From: Hygrophila difformis
Taxonomy: Eukaryota; Streptophyta; Magnoliopsida; Lamiales; Acanthaceae
Assembly: GCA_030278955.1 (NCBI GenBank)
Contig: JAOANR010000002.1
Location: forward strand, 7,801,982 to 7,865,981
Reading direction: 5' to 3'
DNA: 64,000 bases
Position numbers and translations under genes: made by a program. Below, in pieces: positions 1-12,740 of the stretch. Under the pieces are notes generated by a model. The model was not told where the DNA came from, made no database searches, and saw only the letters and a list, made by a program, of their open reading frames with translations. Position 1 is the first letter of the stretch. Each line of letters begins with the position of its first letter.

Positions 1-1201
1 GAGGGAATTTGAAGAACCGATTGTTCGGGAAATACCGGTGGATAAATTTGAAATCAGTTCCGCTCCGCCGCCGACGCCACCTAAATCGACACCTCCTCCG
101 CCGCCGCCACCACCGCCTGCTGCGGCGATTCCGAAGAAGAGACGATCTGTTCACAGTGTCGGAAGGCAGAGAAAGGAAGCGGAAATTAGCGAAAACCGTC
201 GCCCCGCCCCGGCTCCGCCTCCACCACCACCTCCGCAACCCCCGCCATCGCTGTCGCCGGAGTATCACTCTCCACCGGGAACACACGAACGCATCATCGT
301 CCGGAAGAGGAGCGGCGCGACGAAGGATTTCACATCGGCAATTGCGTCGTTGTACAAAAGCGGCCAACGGAAGAGAAAGAAGAGAACGAAGAGCAGAGAT
401 ATTTTCGAAAATGCCCCTCAGAATTCATCGCCGTCCATTACAGAACCCCGATCAACTCCTCCTCCGCCGCCGCCTCCTCCTCCTCCTCCGACTCCGCCGT
501 CCAAGGTGCTACAAAACCTATTCAAGAAGAGCAGCAAGAGCAAACGCGTGCATTCCGTTCCAACCACCTCACAACCTCCTCCGCCGCCGCCGCCGCCGCC
601 CCCTCCGAACTCAATTTTCAACAATATATTCAAAACAGGCAGCAGAAGCAGGCGGCTGGAGAAATCATACGCCCCCACCGCTTCTCCGCCGCCCCCGCCC
701 CCTCCGCCGCCGCCTTCATCAATATTAAACTCCATATTCAAATCCGAAAGCAATAGCCGCCGCTTCAAAGCCGCTCCTCTCCCCCCACCGGCGCCGGCGC
801 CTCCTCCCCCTCGTCCCCGCCAATCCAACGCCGGAAGGCCACCGAAACATACAAAGGCAGTCCCACAGTACCACCACGAGCAGATGATCGCACCACCGTC
901 GCCGCTAATCCCTCCTCCTCCTCCGCCACCGCCGTTCCGCATGGCGGAGATGAAATTCGTCGCCCAAGGCGATTTCGTCCGAATCCAAAGCGCACACAGC
1001 TCCCGGTGCAGTTCTCCGGATCTGGAAGACGCCGACGTCGTGTCGGTTAAATCCGACGGCGGCGATTCGGTGGGTCCATCGTCCGTTTCTTGCCCAAGCC
1101 CCGACGTGAACGCAAAGGCCGATACTTTCATAGCCAGACTCAGAGACGAATGGCGATTGGAGAAGATGAATTCTATGAAAGAGAAACAAAGGCTCCACTG
1201 A
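1..1201 (+). CDS. Proline-rich DUF761-type protein, 3' part (5' end outside window)
   Basis: The reading frame is open from the left edge of the window and ends in TGA at 1199-1201. No ATG opens it (the codon at 38 is GTG), so the true start and any N-terminal domain lie upstream. About 400 residues are visible. They contain at least eight runs of 6-12 consecutive prolines alternating with short basic patches such as KKRRS and RKRKKRTK. The last 30 residues ([16 protein letters not shown]) resemble the C-terminal motif of plant DUF761 (cotton-fibre-expressed) proteins. Codons for the proline runs are mixed CCG, CCT and CCA, so the protein and not just a DNA repeat is conserved. Known members are plant-specific, often called hydroxyproline-rich glycoprotein family, with no settled biochemical role. 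The high GC and open frame differ sharply from the AT-rich flank. Confidence 0.8.
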   Translation, partial: REFEEPIVREIPVDKFEISSAPPPTPPKSTPPPPPPPPPAAAIPKKRRSVHSVGRQRKEAEISENRRPAPAPPPPPPPQPPPSLSPEYHSPPGTHERIIVRKRSGATKDFTSAIASLYKSGQRKRKKRTKSRDIFENAPQNSSPSITEPRSTPPPPPPPPPPPTPPSKVLQNLFKKSSKSKRVHSVPTTSQPPPPPPPPPPPNSIFNNIFKTGSRSRRLEKSYAPTASPPPPPPPPPPSSILNSIFKSESNSRRFKAAPLPPPAPAPPPPRPRQSNAGRPPKHTKAVPQYHHEQMIAPPSPLIPPPPPPPPFRMAEMKFVAQGDFVRIQSAHSSRCSSPDLEDADVVSVKSDGGDSVGPSSVSCPSPDVNAKADTFIARLRDEWRLEKMNSMKEKQRLH

Positions 1202-4200
1202 TGAATCTTTGTTCCCTCTTTTTCTTTTTACTTTCTTCTTTCTTGATCAGAAAAATTTAAAAAAAAAATCAAAAAATCAAAAACCCAAAAAAAAAAAAAA
1301 AAAGACACGATTTGGTACATAGAGAGAGAGACATGAATGAATATGATAGAAGAATGATGATGCATTGGAGAAGCTCCAATTGTGTTTTTTGGTCAGAATT
1401 GGAGCAATGTAGTAGAGGACATGGTTTGGATTCGTTATCGCTGTTTTGTTTGGATTGCTTTTTTTTGTTGCAAAGGTACGATGATCCTTGCCAATTTTAG
1501 ATCAAAGTTCTCTTCTTTTTTATTTTCTTCCCCCCCCCCCCCCCCCCCCCCCCTTTTTGTGGCTCTCTGATTGAGTGTTCTTTTGTATGCGTTTCAGGAA
1601 TAATTTCAGATTGGATGAGAAAGCATTGGAGTTGTTTTGATGGTTTGATTTTGGATTTCAAAATCGAAACTCTGTTCGTCCTTGGCACATTTTGTGATTT
1701 TTAGGTGGTTTGGCTTTGGCCTTTCTGTCTTTGAAATCTTTTGAACCAACCACTATACCTTTTCAACTTTTGTACTAGTAGTAGTTTATTTTTTCGATCT
1801 TTGAGCCAACAGAAAGCTGACAAAAAAGCAGATTTTATTTTACTCTACTATTTAATTACTTGTTATTGGTCCTTTATGGAACAATAGAATTTCCAGCCAA
1901 CACGAAATTTTGGACACAGATAGTAGTATCCTGAATCCCGCTCCAGCACAGACAAGGTAGAATTTAAAATAAGTGGCGTTAACATACAATACAAGCTTTC
2001 AAATTGGATTGAATTGTTTTGGCATAGCAATAGCAATTGGATTGAATTTGATTACTACTTATATTACATTAAAAATAAATAAAAGAATGAATTTGATTGG
2101 ATTAAAATTCAACTTTAATTCAAAATTGAAATGTTAAACAGTACTAAGCTTGATCCTTTACAGCATTCCACTATTTCTATTAAGATCAATATTGGAAACC
2201 TTTTCCCTTAACATACAAGCTTTCAATTTTAATTTGATATTTAATGAATTATAAGGAAGTCAATTCAACAATAATTAGCGTTTGCGTACTTCGGCAATAA
2301 TAATAAGAATTAATTACTCCAATGACAAGTGACAACTAGTAGTCTTATAAAATACGATAATGAATTGTGCAAATAAATAAAATAAAAATGCATGATGCAT
2401 GTAAGAAGCATTATATTATATAAGTAATAAAGAATGGTCCCTGAAGAGCTGATGTGCATTGTTCAACAAAAATACCTTTCAATCGTTTAATCAAAGAATT
2501 GTTTTCATACTTTCATGTGGTGCATCTTTCATCTGTCCGGACTCCGGACAAACAACTTTAAAGCGGGGGAGCTAAATTAATGTAGTGCATTTTTTGTTTG
2601 TCAATTTAATTAATTTGGTCATGAAAATATTGTGGTCATGTGGACCCTTTACTTGTTCCCACTTTTGTTGCAATTTTCCATTTTTCCATATGGAAACATC
2701 AGAGCTGCCAGGCTTCAACAAGTCAAAAACTGCTCCAGCCAGCCCCCACTCTTTCTTCTGGGTTAATAGTTAAGACATTCCAAGTTAATTATGTACTGTA
2801 AAAACTTAATAGTAATTAGGTTTTCTAAATTTGTTGGAATTTTTTTGAAAAGAGAGTAATTTTCATTGAGATCAACCAATAACCACAATGAGAAGAGAGG
2901 TCATTGACTGAAAATAGAATAGGGCTTTAATCAATTTTTTCACAAGTAACTATCAACAAACCGGACCAATCTCTTCTTCTCCCAAGCATATTGAGAGCCC
3001 AAGAAAGATCAACACCAAAATTAAAAACTACTGAGATAAAAACATAATAACAACATAAAAATAAACTAAGCTAGATTAATAAGAGAAGGCAGTCCAAAAG
3101 CATCGAATCAGGCTAATGAAAGCACATCAAAATGGCCGGCAGTAGCAGAGGACAGAGGCAGTGGATGGGGGCGAAGGAGGGCCGGAGGTGGTGGTGAGGA
3201 GCTGAGAGCCAAAGGAGGCAGAGGCGGTGGAGACTTCCTAACTCTTGGGTTGTAGAACCAAGGAGAGGAAAGAGCCACTGGCAGAACCGAAATCGGGAAG
3301 CATAACAGTATAGTGTAGAGAAAACAAAAATCTTTAAGGAACATGGAATGAAACCCATAAATCAGAAGAGCAATGGGTTGCTGTGGCAGAAGATGACCCA
3401 AATCGAAAGCCAGTAATTAGCAAAACCGAAAGCTACATATGGGAGGAACAAGAAAACCCCAAGTCCCCAAGGAATCGCGCACAATACCAGACATCGCCAG
3501 AGAAAACCAGGCACACCGGGGAGATGGCCGGGACAAGGGGAAAAAAGAAAACCCCAATAGAAAAAACAGAGAGAAATATTTTAACCAACATATTGCGACT
3601 GGAAATTATTGGATATAATTTCAGTAATGAGCTATGTGAGCGCACAATACCTACAATTCGTTCAGGAGTACTTCATGGTGTGGGGCTCCTCAACAAATGT
3701 GGTGTTCTTACAAGTAATAAGAAAGGCAATGAGATTCCACAACCACAACTCCACAAGTACACAACCTGAGAACGATCTCATTGTTTGTGTGTGCATACAA
3801 GGTTTATGAGTGTAAACACGAGTTACACGACCAACATTAAGGGCATATTCGATGTGAGGGATGAGATTGGCTATTTAATCTCATTTCATGGGATGCTAAT
3901 TTAATCCCATGGATTGAGGGTGTAGCCAGTCAGTGAGATTAATGTTTGTTGAAACCATCTAGGAAACAAGGAAACCAAAAATTTGATCACATGAACAATA
4001 GAAGCATCAGAACTAGCGCAAGAAACATGCATTGTGCCTGTCTTGACCTTTACAGAAAAGAGGTCTATGCATGAGGTTATTTACCAGGGCTCCATAGCCA
4101 ACACAAAAGCTCCCAAACTGACCCTAGTGTACCATATCAAGGTTAAAAAACTAAAGAAGTCATTGAAATTTCAGTCATTCAACAAAAAGAAAAAGAACTA

Positions 4201-4773
4201 CCAACAGATCGACATAGTTACATTATGCCCACTTAAAGAACACAATTAGTTAAATCTTGCAAATTAGTTTCAACAAAAATATGATGGCTTGCTCAAAAAT
4301 ATTTCGGATATCCTCAAGGTTCTATAAGAAGCACAATGAGGGTGTAGTTGGTGTAGCCAAAGAGTTTAGGGGCAAAAAGAAGCTCGAAATCACATTTAAA
4401 ACGATAAGATTTCAAACTTATACAAAAATATCATACATCACAGAGAATGGATTGATGTCGCTAATAAAGAGCACTTTCAATATTTTTGAACATCATGATC
4501 CCGTAAGATTTTAAAGTATGAATCAACAAACTCTCACCTACATATAGACCAAAGTATTCCCTCTGCAATCTTGTGAAGTGCCTAATTAACCAGCTTTCTG
4601 TAAATGTCAACTGAACATAAATGGAAGGCAAAGATGTGTCACATGTCAAGAATGTTGTCACTTTGCCATTTAACAGTTGAACTATGTCGGTATGTCCAAT
4701 TGTCAAAAATGTAGAGCATATCTGCATCCTATTAGGAAAATAGAGCAAAGCGATGAATGACTTACCACAAGAG
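1202..4773. other. Intergenic region, no supported gene
   Basis: AT-rich non-coding DNA. It begins with the probable 3' UTR of the proline-rich gene, including an A15 run near 1290-1304, and has a long C run at 1530-1553. Open frames here are short and lack recognisable domains. The stretch just below 4774 is probably the 3' UTR of the minus-strand membrane-protein gene. Confidence 0.6.
1530..1553. repeat. Poly-C homopolymer, about 24 nt
   Basis: An uninterrupted run of C between two T-rich stretches. Length in the assembly may be unreliable, because homopolymers of this size are error-prone. Confidence 0.9.
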
Positions 4774-6058
4774 CTATACAATCATCCATGTCAGATGCCT
4801 GTAGCCAGCCCATTTAGCCGCAATACGGGTGCCAATTGCCAATGCAGCACACAACAGTGGCACCGGAACCTTGTGCTCTGCTCTACCATCTTCATCACCT
4901 TGTTGTAAATCTGAAGGTGTCTTGGACCGGTGAAAGATGGCCATCGCCATAAAGGATGCCATGACAACTACTCTAATCCAAGGCTCCCCTACAGCAGCCA
5001 AAACAGCCGCAAGTGGCAACGTGCAAGATACATAGTCCCTTTTCTTAACCAGCCTGGCATAAGCAAACAGCCCCAGAAGTAGCATCCAGAAAAACAGCTC
5101 AGATATATAATTTTTAACAGCAGCAAAACCAATCGCCCCAGCCAATGTTAACAACCACGGCTGGCTGCAGGCAGAATCCGGAACAGCAGCTTCAGCAACA
5201 GCAATTACAGCAGAAGTCAGGATTATGATCACAGTTAGCTCCGGAATTGGAGCATATGCAATTATACCAGAGTAGCAAGCGCGGATAGTGTACCACAGAT
5301 CCTCCAATACTCTTATTGAAAAAGTAATTGGATCCCCAATGAAACGGAACACAAGGGCTAACATATATTTTAAAATGTATCCAAAGAATCCAACGATGGC
5401 CAGAGCAATCTTTTTCCAGTTAGAAAGTTCCCACAACACATATCTCCAAGTGTAGAGCCCAAATGCCGCAGCTGCAAAGACTCTCAAGATATTTAGAATT
5501 CACATAATTTCTCTATAAACCCTAAACCCTACTATATTCCTTTCAGCTGACAAAACAAAAAATACAAGAAGCGTACCAAACGAACGAAATTAAAAAACCC
5601 AACATAAATTATACCCAAAATCCAAAAATTCGTGCACAATTTTATGAGAACAGGGGAAATGTCAGCATACCGATGAGCCAGGGCCACCTGACAGGCTTAT
5701 CCGGAGCTTCTATGGTTAAAGGCCTGAACCTATCGGGCATACTGCTCTGCCCTCGCAATTTTTTAAATTCTTCGTCGTCGTCTCCGGCGGCGCTATTAGT
5801 GGTGGCAGCGCCACTCGCCTTTGTTATGAATCCACGAGATTTTACGGGAAGACCTTCATTAGAGAACAATTCGGTGATTGGGGCAAATGAAGAATATCTA
5901 GTAGTAGTGATGAGATTGTTGATGGGTGTTGGGATGGATGGGAATGCAAAAGAAGAGAAGGGTTTGGGATGAAAAGGCATGGAAAGTGGAGGGCGGAAGA
6001 ATTTGTGTTTGATGGCGGAGGTTCCGCCGTGGAGAGGCGGGAGTGTCGTCGATAACAT
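4774..6058 (-). CDS. Plastid-targeted multi-pass membrane protein, two exons
   Basis: Exon 1 is 6058..5671 and exon 2 is 5471..4774. The donor (CG|GTATGC) and acceptor (CTTTGCAG|CT) flank a 199-bp intron, and the phase-1 junction restores one frame of 362 codons, stop included. The first ~70 residues are rich in Ser, Thr and Pro with few acidic residues, typical of a chloroplast transit peptide. An acidic linker (GDDDEEFKKLRG) and a conserved-looking block (RPLTIEAPDKPVRWPW) follow. Exon 2 encodes about six hydrophobic segments (for example ALAIVGFFGYILKYMLALVF and ELTVIIILTSAVIAVAEAAV), with a soluble basic/acidic loop near the C-terminus. The arrangement suggests an inner-envelope or thylakoid protein. 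It recalls the Arabidopsis EMBRYO DEFECTIVE 1923 type, but that is from memory and untested. No catalytic motif is visible. Confidence 0.75.
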
Positions 6059-6822
6059 TTTGCGACTCGGGAGAGGGTCAGAATTCAGACTTGGAAAGGA
6101 GGATGCTGGCTAGGGTTGTTTTGTAGGAATATTTACACAAACTACTACTATTAAATTGGTATGATCAAATTTCAATTATGTATCCACCGATTTAAATTAT
6201 GGCGTATGTGGGATTGAGTTAAATTATGTATCCACCGTGTTGAGAGTCCACCGAGTTAAATTATGTATCCACTCTCAATCGAATCTCATCCGGCCCCCTA
6301 TTTATCTTATTTGTCTCTTTGTAATTGTGTGACATGAACCCTCACTACTTCTTTACTAGGGTTATTATTCATTTTAGGATAAATTTGTATCACGTTATAT
6401 ATTCAATTTATAAATATCAAAACATTTAAATTTGACAACTACGCAACCCACGAGTGCGAGTACTAGTTATCATAAAAAGAAAGAACATCCCTTAAAGTGA
6501 GTAAAATCCTCCTACCAAAAACTTCCACAACATAAAGATCGTTGCAATTAGAATAAACGCATTTTTTATTTATGAACTTAAAATATAACTTAACTCTCAG
6601 AATGATATTACGATAAAATTAACACATTTTTTATTTATTAAACACAACATTCAAATATTAAAATGAGACTGATTGATTATTTTTTCACTAAAAAAAATCG
6701 TTGCAATTAGAATAAACGACTAAGGAATTGTATGGGAACGCATTTTGTTCTTTTTTTTTTTATTCAACAACCTATATAGGTTAGAAAGGGAAAGATATGG
6801 TGGGAGCTCATGACATGTTTTG
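6059..6822. other. Intergenic region, probable promoter side of the membrane-protein gene
   Basis: AT-rich DNA upstream of the minus-strand gene. It has three near copies of TTAAATTATGTATCCACC between 6170 and 6275. A ~35-bp stretch at 6674-6710 recurs just right of Element A at about 19575. No coding region is seen. Confidence 0.5.
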
Positions 6823-6827
6823 AGCTC

Positions 6828-7508
6828 TGTTGGGGCCACTAAGAATAGTGGGCCGCGAGAAAAAGAATTGGGCCGAAGAAGGATTTCTAAAAAAGAGTTG
6901 GGTTTGAGATCTATTGGGCCGAGAAATTAAAAGAGAACGATCTACAGCAGAAGAAGGGACCCGAACGGAAGAAAGCTTCGGAAGTAAAAGATTTCGGCCG
7001 AAATGGAATCAAATCAGCCGATTGAAGCAAACAGTGAAGTCGGCTTAGGGGAATCGGCCGGAGAGCGGTTATTTCAGCTCCGGCTATAAATAGGGGATGC
7101 CATACACAAAATCAGAGAGATCAATCCAACCCCCAAATTCCTCTATCAAATTTACTTCTTTGTATCTGTACTGCTTTCCTTTACTGCTTTCCTTTACAGT
7201 TTTTCCTAGATTCTAGCTTAGCTCATAGCGGTTACTTCCAAGTCCACCGTTGTTTCTCAACAACCGGTAGTTTGGTTCTAGTTTTTCCGGTGGATTCGCC
7301 GTTGTTTCTTAAGAACAGGTAGATTCTCCATTGTATTTTGTTGCCATTCGAATACTAAGGAATATTCAGTCAAGTTTGGGCGTAATTTGTCAAGTTTGGG
7401 CGCATTATCATTAATCCGGACCCGTAACCGGTTTGATCCTTTCTCCGGTAGCCTCCCTTGAGGAGAAAAAGGTCATTTGGCACAGCCAGACAGCGGCCAG
7501 CCAAAACA
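6828..7508 (+). repeat. Element A 5' LTR
   Basis: 681 bp, TG...CA ends, nearly identical to 18869-19563. It contains a TATA box and a downstream T/C-rich leader. Confidence 0.92.
7085..7093 (+). promoter_or_regulatory. TATA box of Element A 5' LTR
   Basis: TATAAATAG in the context CTCCGGCTATAAATAGGGG; the same sequence is in the 3' LTR near 19141. Its position fits the U3/R border. Confidence 0.75.
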
Positions 7509-7509
7509 G

Positions 7510-7527
7510 TGGCACGCCCAGTGGGAC
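7510..7527 (+). other. Primer-binding site of Element A
   Basis: TGGCACGCCCAGTGGGAC begins one base after the 5' LTR. TGG is the complement of the universal tRNA 3' CCA end. The matching tRNA was not identified. Confidence 0.7.
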
Positions 7528-7532
7528 ACAAA

Positions 7533-9579
7533 ATGGCATTTGAACAAGCAACTCCAGCGGTTAACACGGCGGCGAGGACTGATTTGCCGCCGATCCAGGA
7601 AGAGCGCGCAGCAGAAGCCGGAGAATTCCCCCCAGGGTTCCCCGGGCCATCAAACTTCCACAATCAGGAGTTTTCAAACGATGATTTAACCCCGCGGTTC
7701 CGAGATCAGGTCCAATTTATGGTTGAAGCGGCGGTTACTAATTCGGTTCGCCAGATAGAAGGCAATATCCTGGCAGCAATGCCAGCTATGTTCAGAGCCG
7801 AAATAGCGAGGAATATTTATCCGATGGGAACGCAGCAACCACCAATGGCGCAAAATCCACCACCTGCGATGCAAAATCCTCATAATTTTCAACAGCAGGC
7901 CTATCGGCCGCCAGGAGGGCACGGACCACGGCCTTTCGTCCCTCCGCAGCAAAGGTACGATCAGCAACAGAATCAACCGCCTCAACCAGTCGTTCAACCG
8001 CCTGCTCCAGTGGTCCAACAACAATACGTACCACAGCAGCAGAATCCACCACAGCTGGTTGACAGTGAGTTAATTGCTGAGATAATTTGTACTCAGTTTG
8101 GAAATATCATCGGCCAGGAGAATAGGCCGATGTATCGGAAACCTTATCCAGACTATATTGAGGAGCAGTATCCACTGCCTAGAGGAGTAAAGGTTCCAGA
8201 TTTTAACACTTTCTCTGGAGAAGTCGGCCGCTCTACGATTGAGCATATTGGCCGATTTACAGCTCAATGCACCAGAATCGCACAAAACGATTTTCACAAG
8301 CTGATATTGTTCAGATTATCGTTAACTGGCCCGGCATTTGAGTGGTACATCAATTTGCCAGCGGGATCGGTCAATACATGGGCCGAGATGGAGCGGTTAT
8401 TCCATGACCGATTCTATAATACCAGTCCTGAAGTTTTGGTAGTTTATCTGACGTCAACCAAGCAGAAGGCGTCCGAATCAGTTACAGAATTCATTGAAAG
8501 ATTTTATGCAGTGAAGGCTCAGATGAAAACAATGCTGCCTGAGCATGAATATATTCAAATCCTGAAGCAGAATTTGAAGTTTGCCATCAAGGATAGGTTG
8601 ATGGTTACAAGACCAAGGACTGTGGCCGAATTAATGGCCGAAGCCATAAGGATGGAGACTTATTTGGCAGAACAAGCGGCTTTCAAATCAAGCTGAAGTC
8701 AAAGTGGAAGATCACAACCGATCCAGTCAGCTGCTTCATTTGCTGAGTCTCTGGATAGATGTGAAGTCCAGGAAGAGTACAACACGGATGACGTTCCCGC
8801 ATTAGCCGAGGTTGCGAGGGCAGAATTAATCATTAAAAAGCCTATGACTTGTCCAGCACTTCGGCCAGCCAGAGGCAAGGAGAAAGAAGGAGGGGATGAA
8901 TCTCAAAGATTTTATTCTTTCGATTTGTCACAAATGGACGAAATATTTGATTATTGCCAGAAGAACGGATTGCTGGAATTTAAAGGAAACCATCCACAAC
9001 CCACCAAGGATCAATTGGAAGCTGGATGGTGCAGATTCCATGGATCGGCTACTCATTCCACGGCGGTTTGTGGACATTTCAGGAAGCTAATTTAGAAGCA
9101 TGTCGATGATGGGAAGCTGAAGTTCCCAGACAGGCTTATGGCGATCGATAAGAATCCGTTCCCTGTTGCCAACATGGTGATGGTGCATCCCGACCAGAAT
9201 AGGTCTGTGCATTACTGATTGGGGGATCAATCGTCATCTAGCAAAAGTTCTGTGCACGATCGGCTTGGAGATCGGCCATCGGCTCAGAAGACAGGAGTGT
9301 GGAAACGATTAGGATCTCCGATGGGGAAGGAGAAAGTTGTGGATGTTTTCGACCGATTGGGGAATTATGAAGTGAAGGAGTGGATCAAGCAATCAGAGAA
9401 ACATCAGGAGATCGAGATCGGGAATAAGAGTGAGAAGCCAACGTTGAAAATCATAACTAACGGATGGGATTCAGAGATGAAGTTGACAGCCGATAAGCAG
9501 AATGGAAAGACTGTGATTCAGATCACAGTTCCTGAAGAAGCTGTCAGTCCCGAAATGAAGAGCTCGGAAGGCCACCAGC
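7533..9579 (+). pseudogene. Element A gag, nonsense-broken and split by a MITE
   Basis: The first ATG after the primer-binding site opens one frame that can be followed to 9579 through in-frame stops at 8694 (TGA), 9093 (TAG) and 9216 (TGA). Each is one C-to-T step from CGA or CAG. The N-terminal ~180 residues are Gln/Pro-rich. The next ~200 carry a retrotransposon gag core (FEWYINLPAGSVNTWAEMER, then RFYAVKAQMK). A later block has the CRFHGSATHSTAVCGHF pattern seen in Tat-type gag. A 219-bp MITE plus its 8-bp duplication interrupts the frame at 9580. Removing the MITE and one duplication lets the frame continue past 9807, with another TAG at 9818 and a small shift near 9965. Expected role: capsid-like particle formation and RNA packaging. 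Confidence 0.85.
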
Positions 9580-9798
9580 TAGGGATGGCAATGGGTCGGG
9601 TCAGAACCGAGAACCGAGAAAGACCCGAGCTTGGGTCGGGTCTTGGGTCTTACAAAAATGGACCCAGAACCGACTCATTGCCATCCCTAAGGATGGCAAT
9701 GGGTCCGGGTCAGACCCGGAACCGAACTGAACCCGAGCCCTGGGTCGGGTCTTGGGTATTGGCGGAACCGACCCAGACCCGACCCATTGCCATCCCTA
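9580..9798. mobile_element. hAT-type MITE, internally duplicated, inside Element A gag
   Basis: Perfect 18-bp terminal inverted repeats (TAGGGATGGCAATGGGTC and its complement) flanked by an 8-bp duplication ccaccagc (9572-9579 and 9799-9806), the size typical of hAT transposons. The interior has two head-to-tail units of about 109 bp joined near 9689, each with its own TGGCAATGG and CCATTGCCA ends. It has no coding capacity. Much of the interior is permutations of GGGTC, ACCCG and GAACC. Confidence 0.85.
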
Positions 9799-9948
9799 CC
9801 ACCAGCAAATACTCAGGTAGGCCGATAGGTCCAAAATTCCCCAGAAAAGAGGCATTTCGGCCAACGCCGATTTGACAATTCCGCTTGGAGGGCAGAAGAG
9901 AGAAAAGTCCCGAAAGGAAAGGGATCATATTGTACTTTCAAATGAAGA

Positions 9949-11139
9949 ATGCAACGGCTTAAAGCAACTGGTGCTTTTGAGCAAGAGGAGTACGAAATGA
10001 TGCATATGGAAGAGGACTTCCCAGACGATTGCTCGTTCTCGGAAGGAAGGATACTCAATAGAGTATTTTCGGCTCGTTTGAAGTCAGCCGAAGGGAAAGA
10101 AGAAAGGAAGCCGAAAGAAGGGCAGGATCGGCTGAAAAACAAAACTGAATTTCGGCCGAAAGTAATGCAGCCGAAAAGCGAAGACGAACAGTCGAAAGCA
10201 AAAGAAGAGTGGAAGCCTAGACCAGTCCGAACTAGGGAATGGAAGCAAAAAACAAATATTGTCCCGAATAGTGATACATTTTCGATCGGGCAGTTCGAGT
10301 TCGACTTCGGGTCTAGTGCGAATATGGTAGGAGTGACCAAAACAACTGAGGAGGAGTACTGGTCTGATTCCGAACCAACAGTGGTCTTCTGCCAGAAAGA
10401 GGGAGAATATTTCGGCGATGAAGAGCCCATTGTGGATTTCTGTTTCGCCAAACTTGAAGCATTTCGGCCTGAGGCCGAAATTGAGAAAGTAGTCGAAGAA
10501 GGCTATGAGGCATTTGTCCCAGAAGCTCAACCAAGCACGATTCTACCGCCGACTGCAAAGATGTCTAAACATGTGAGACCTTTGTATGTGAAGGGTTGGG
10601 TCAATGGGAGACCGCTCAGAAGAATGTTTATTGACGGAGGAGCAACCGTCAATATCATGTCATTGGCTACACTAGCAAAGATAGGCCGTTCAAAGGAAGA
10701 TTTACTCCCTACAATGATGAAAGTATTGAGTTTTGTGGGAGCCCAAACCGCGGCCGAAGGGTGTATTTTGGTGGATGTAACGGTCGGAACGATATCGATT
10801 CCGACCATGTTCTTTGTTGTAGATGCCGAAGTCCTGTATGCGGCCCTTCTTGGCCGATGCTGGATACATACATCCCGATGTTTGCCATCAACATTGCACC
10901 AGAAAGTGTGGTTCTGGAAAAAGGATGGCACAGTTGAAGAAGTGGAAGGAGACCAACCTCCGTTTCCAGTCAGCTCAGCCGGCCGGATTGATGCGGTATT
11001 ATACGAAGAACCCATACAACCATTCCTAGCTGTGGTTGGGGATCGGTACCCGCAGGTTGTTGAGTGTGATTGGACAGATTTAGGGTTCGAGGTCAGATAT
11101 CAGGCCGACGAACGGCCAGTTAAGGAAAAAAGTAAATGA
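9949..11139 (+). pseudogene. Element A protease region
   Basis: An open frame of 396 codons whose first ~190 residues are Lys/Glu-rich linker. Near residue 225 it carries the aspartic protease active-site context FIDGGATVNIMS, followed by a hydrophobic retropepsin-like fold and a second conserved block (LLGRCWIHTSRCLPSTLHQK). The protease would process gag-pol. The frame ends in TGA overlapping the ATG of the next frame (ATGA at 11136-11139). This could be a real stop/restart or a shift mutation. It is in a different frame from gag because of the lesion near 9965. Confidence 0.8.
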
Positions 11140-12740
11140 TGGATGCACAATCGAATCAAGCAATCGAGTTCGAATCGGCCGAACTCGGAGTTTCAGACAA
11201 TAAAGCAGGATGGAGCGAATTAATGGATGCAATTCCAAAACGAACACCGGATTTCAAAGCTCAAGACCCCTTGAAAATGGTCAATGTTGGTACAGATGAG
11301 CACCCGAGGGAGATCCCATTAAGTGCAAATTTAGATCAGTAGATGACAAGCCGATTCAAGGAGGTGCTAATCGAGTTCAAGGATTGTTTTGCATGGGACT
11401 ATACAGAGATGCCAGGACTGGAGCGATCGATTGTGGAACATAGACTGCCAATCAAAGAAGGGTCCAGGCCACATAAACATCCGGCCAGGAGGGCAGCACC
11501 CGAAATAGTTCCAAGAATAAAAGAGGAAATAGAAAAATTGTTAGCGGCCGGATTTGTGAGGCCAGCTAAATATGTAGAGTGGTTATCGAATATTGTTCCT
11601 GTAATCAAAAAGAATGGGAAATTAAGAGTTTGTATCGATTTCAGAAATCTTAATATAGCCCCTCCTAAAGATGAGTATATGATGCCTATTGTTGATTTGT
11701 TGATTGATTCGGCCGCAAAACAGGGGATGTTGTCATTTATGGATGGATATTCAGGATACAACCAAATCTTTATGGCCGAAGAAGATGTTCATAAAACTGC
11801 ATTTCGGTGCCCAGGAGCCATAGGAATATACGAGTGGGTAGTAATGCCATTCGGCTTGAAGAATGCAGGAGCTACCTATCAAAGGGCTATGAATTATGTT
11901 TTTCATGATCTAATAGGAGAATGTGTCGAAGTCTATATCGATGATGTCATGGTCAGATCCAAAGATATGGAAGGCCACTTGGACGATTTGCGAAGGGTAT
12001 TCACAAGGATGAGATTACATGGAGTAAAGATGAATCCAGCCAAGTGTGCTTTTGGAGTGCAAGCAGGGAATTTTCTTGGGTTCTTGGTACATAATAAGGG
12101 CATAGAAGTTGATGCAAATAAGACCACAGCAATCCAAGAAGCCAGGCCTCCACATGATAAGAAGAGTCTGCAAAAATTCCTTGGGAAGATCGGTTTCTTG
12201 TGGCGATTTCTGGTAAATGCGGCCGGAAAGTCGAAACCATTAACCGATTTACTAAGGTTGAAGAAAGAGGAGGAATTCATATGGGGAGTTGATCAACAAA
12301 GAGCCTTTGAGCAATTGAAGCAAGCTTTGGTGAATCCGCCAGTGTTGGTCCCTCCAATTTTGGGCCGACCGCTCAAATTGTACATAGCAGCGGCCGAAGA
12401 GTCTATTGGAGCGTTGTTGGCTCAAGAAGACGATGAAGGAAGAGATCGGGCGATTTACTATCTAAGCTGAATCCTTAGGGATGCTGAATTAAGGTACTCG
12501 CCGATTCATAAATTGTGTTTAAGTCTTTATCATGCATGTCAAAAGTTGGAATATTATATTCAACCACGGCAAGTGATAGTGGTAGCTTCGGTTGATATAG
12601 TAAAAATTATGATGAGCGATCCGATCAGTAGCCGAAGAATGGCCAAGTGGGCCATGAAGTTAAATGCATATGACTTGAAATATCAGCCACTTAGGGCTAT
12701 GAAAGGTCAAATTGTAGCCGATTTTTGGCCGATCATGTAA
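11136..12740 (+). pseudogene. Element A reverse transcriptase and RNase H
   Basis: One frame runs through two in-frame stops, TAG at 11340 and TGA at 12468. The RT core lies in 11343-12470: RVCIDFRNLN (block 2), [10 protein letters not shown] (block 3), MPFGLKNAGATYQRAM (block 4) and the catalytic YIDDV (block 5), then CAFGVQAGNFLGF and the connection. RNase H starts near LKLYIAAAEESIGALL; the usual first Asp of the element RNase H (xxDAS) reads AAAEES here, so its activity is doubtful. That loss is typical of Tat elements, which rely on a second RNase H. The frame ends at 12740. Confidence 0.85.

Noticed and set aside
9..728. Arg/His-rich open frame over the proline-rich gene
   Set aside because: It is the shifted-frame shadow of CCN proline codons and its start codon is not supported.
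3838..3960. Possible MITE beginning GGGCATATTCGATGTGAGGG
   Set aside because: Only one end resembles a known MITE terminus; no matching inverted end or target duplication was found nearby.
11126..11139. A6G run as a -1 ribosomal frameshift site between protease and RT of Element A
   Set aside because: The codon boundaries do not fit the X-XXY-YYZ rule in the upstream frame; the ATGA overlap or a mutation explains the frame change as well.
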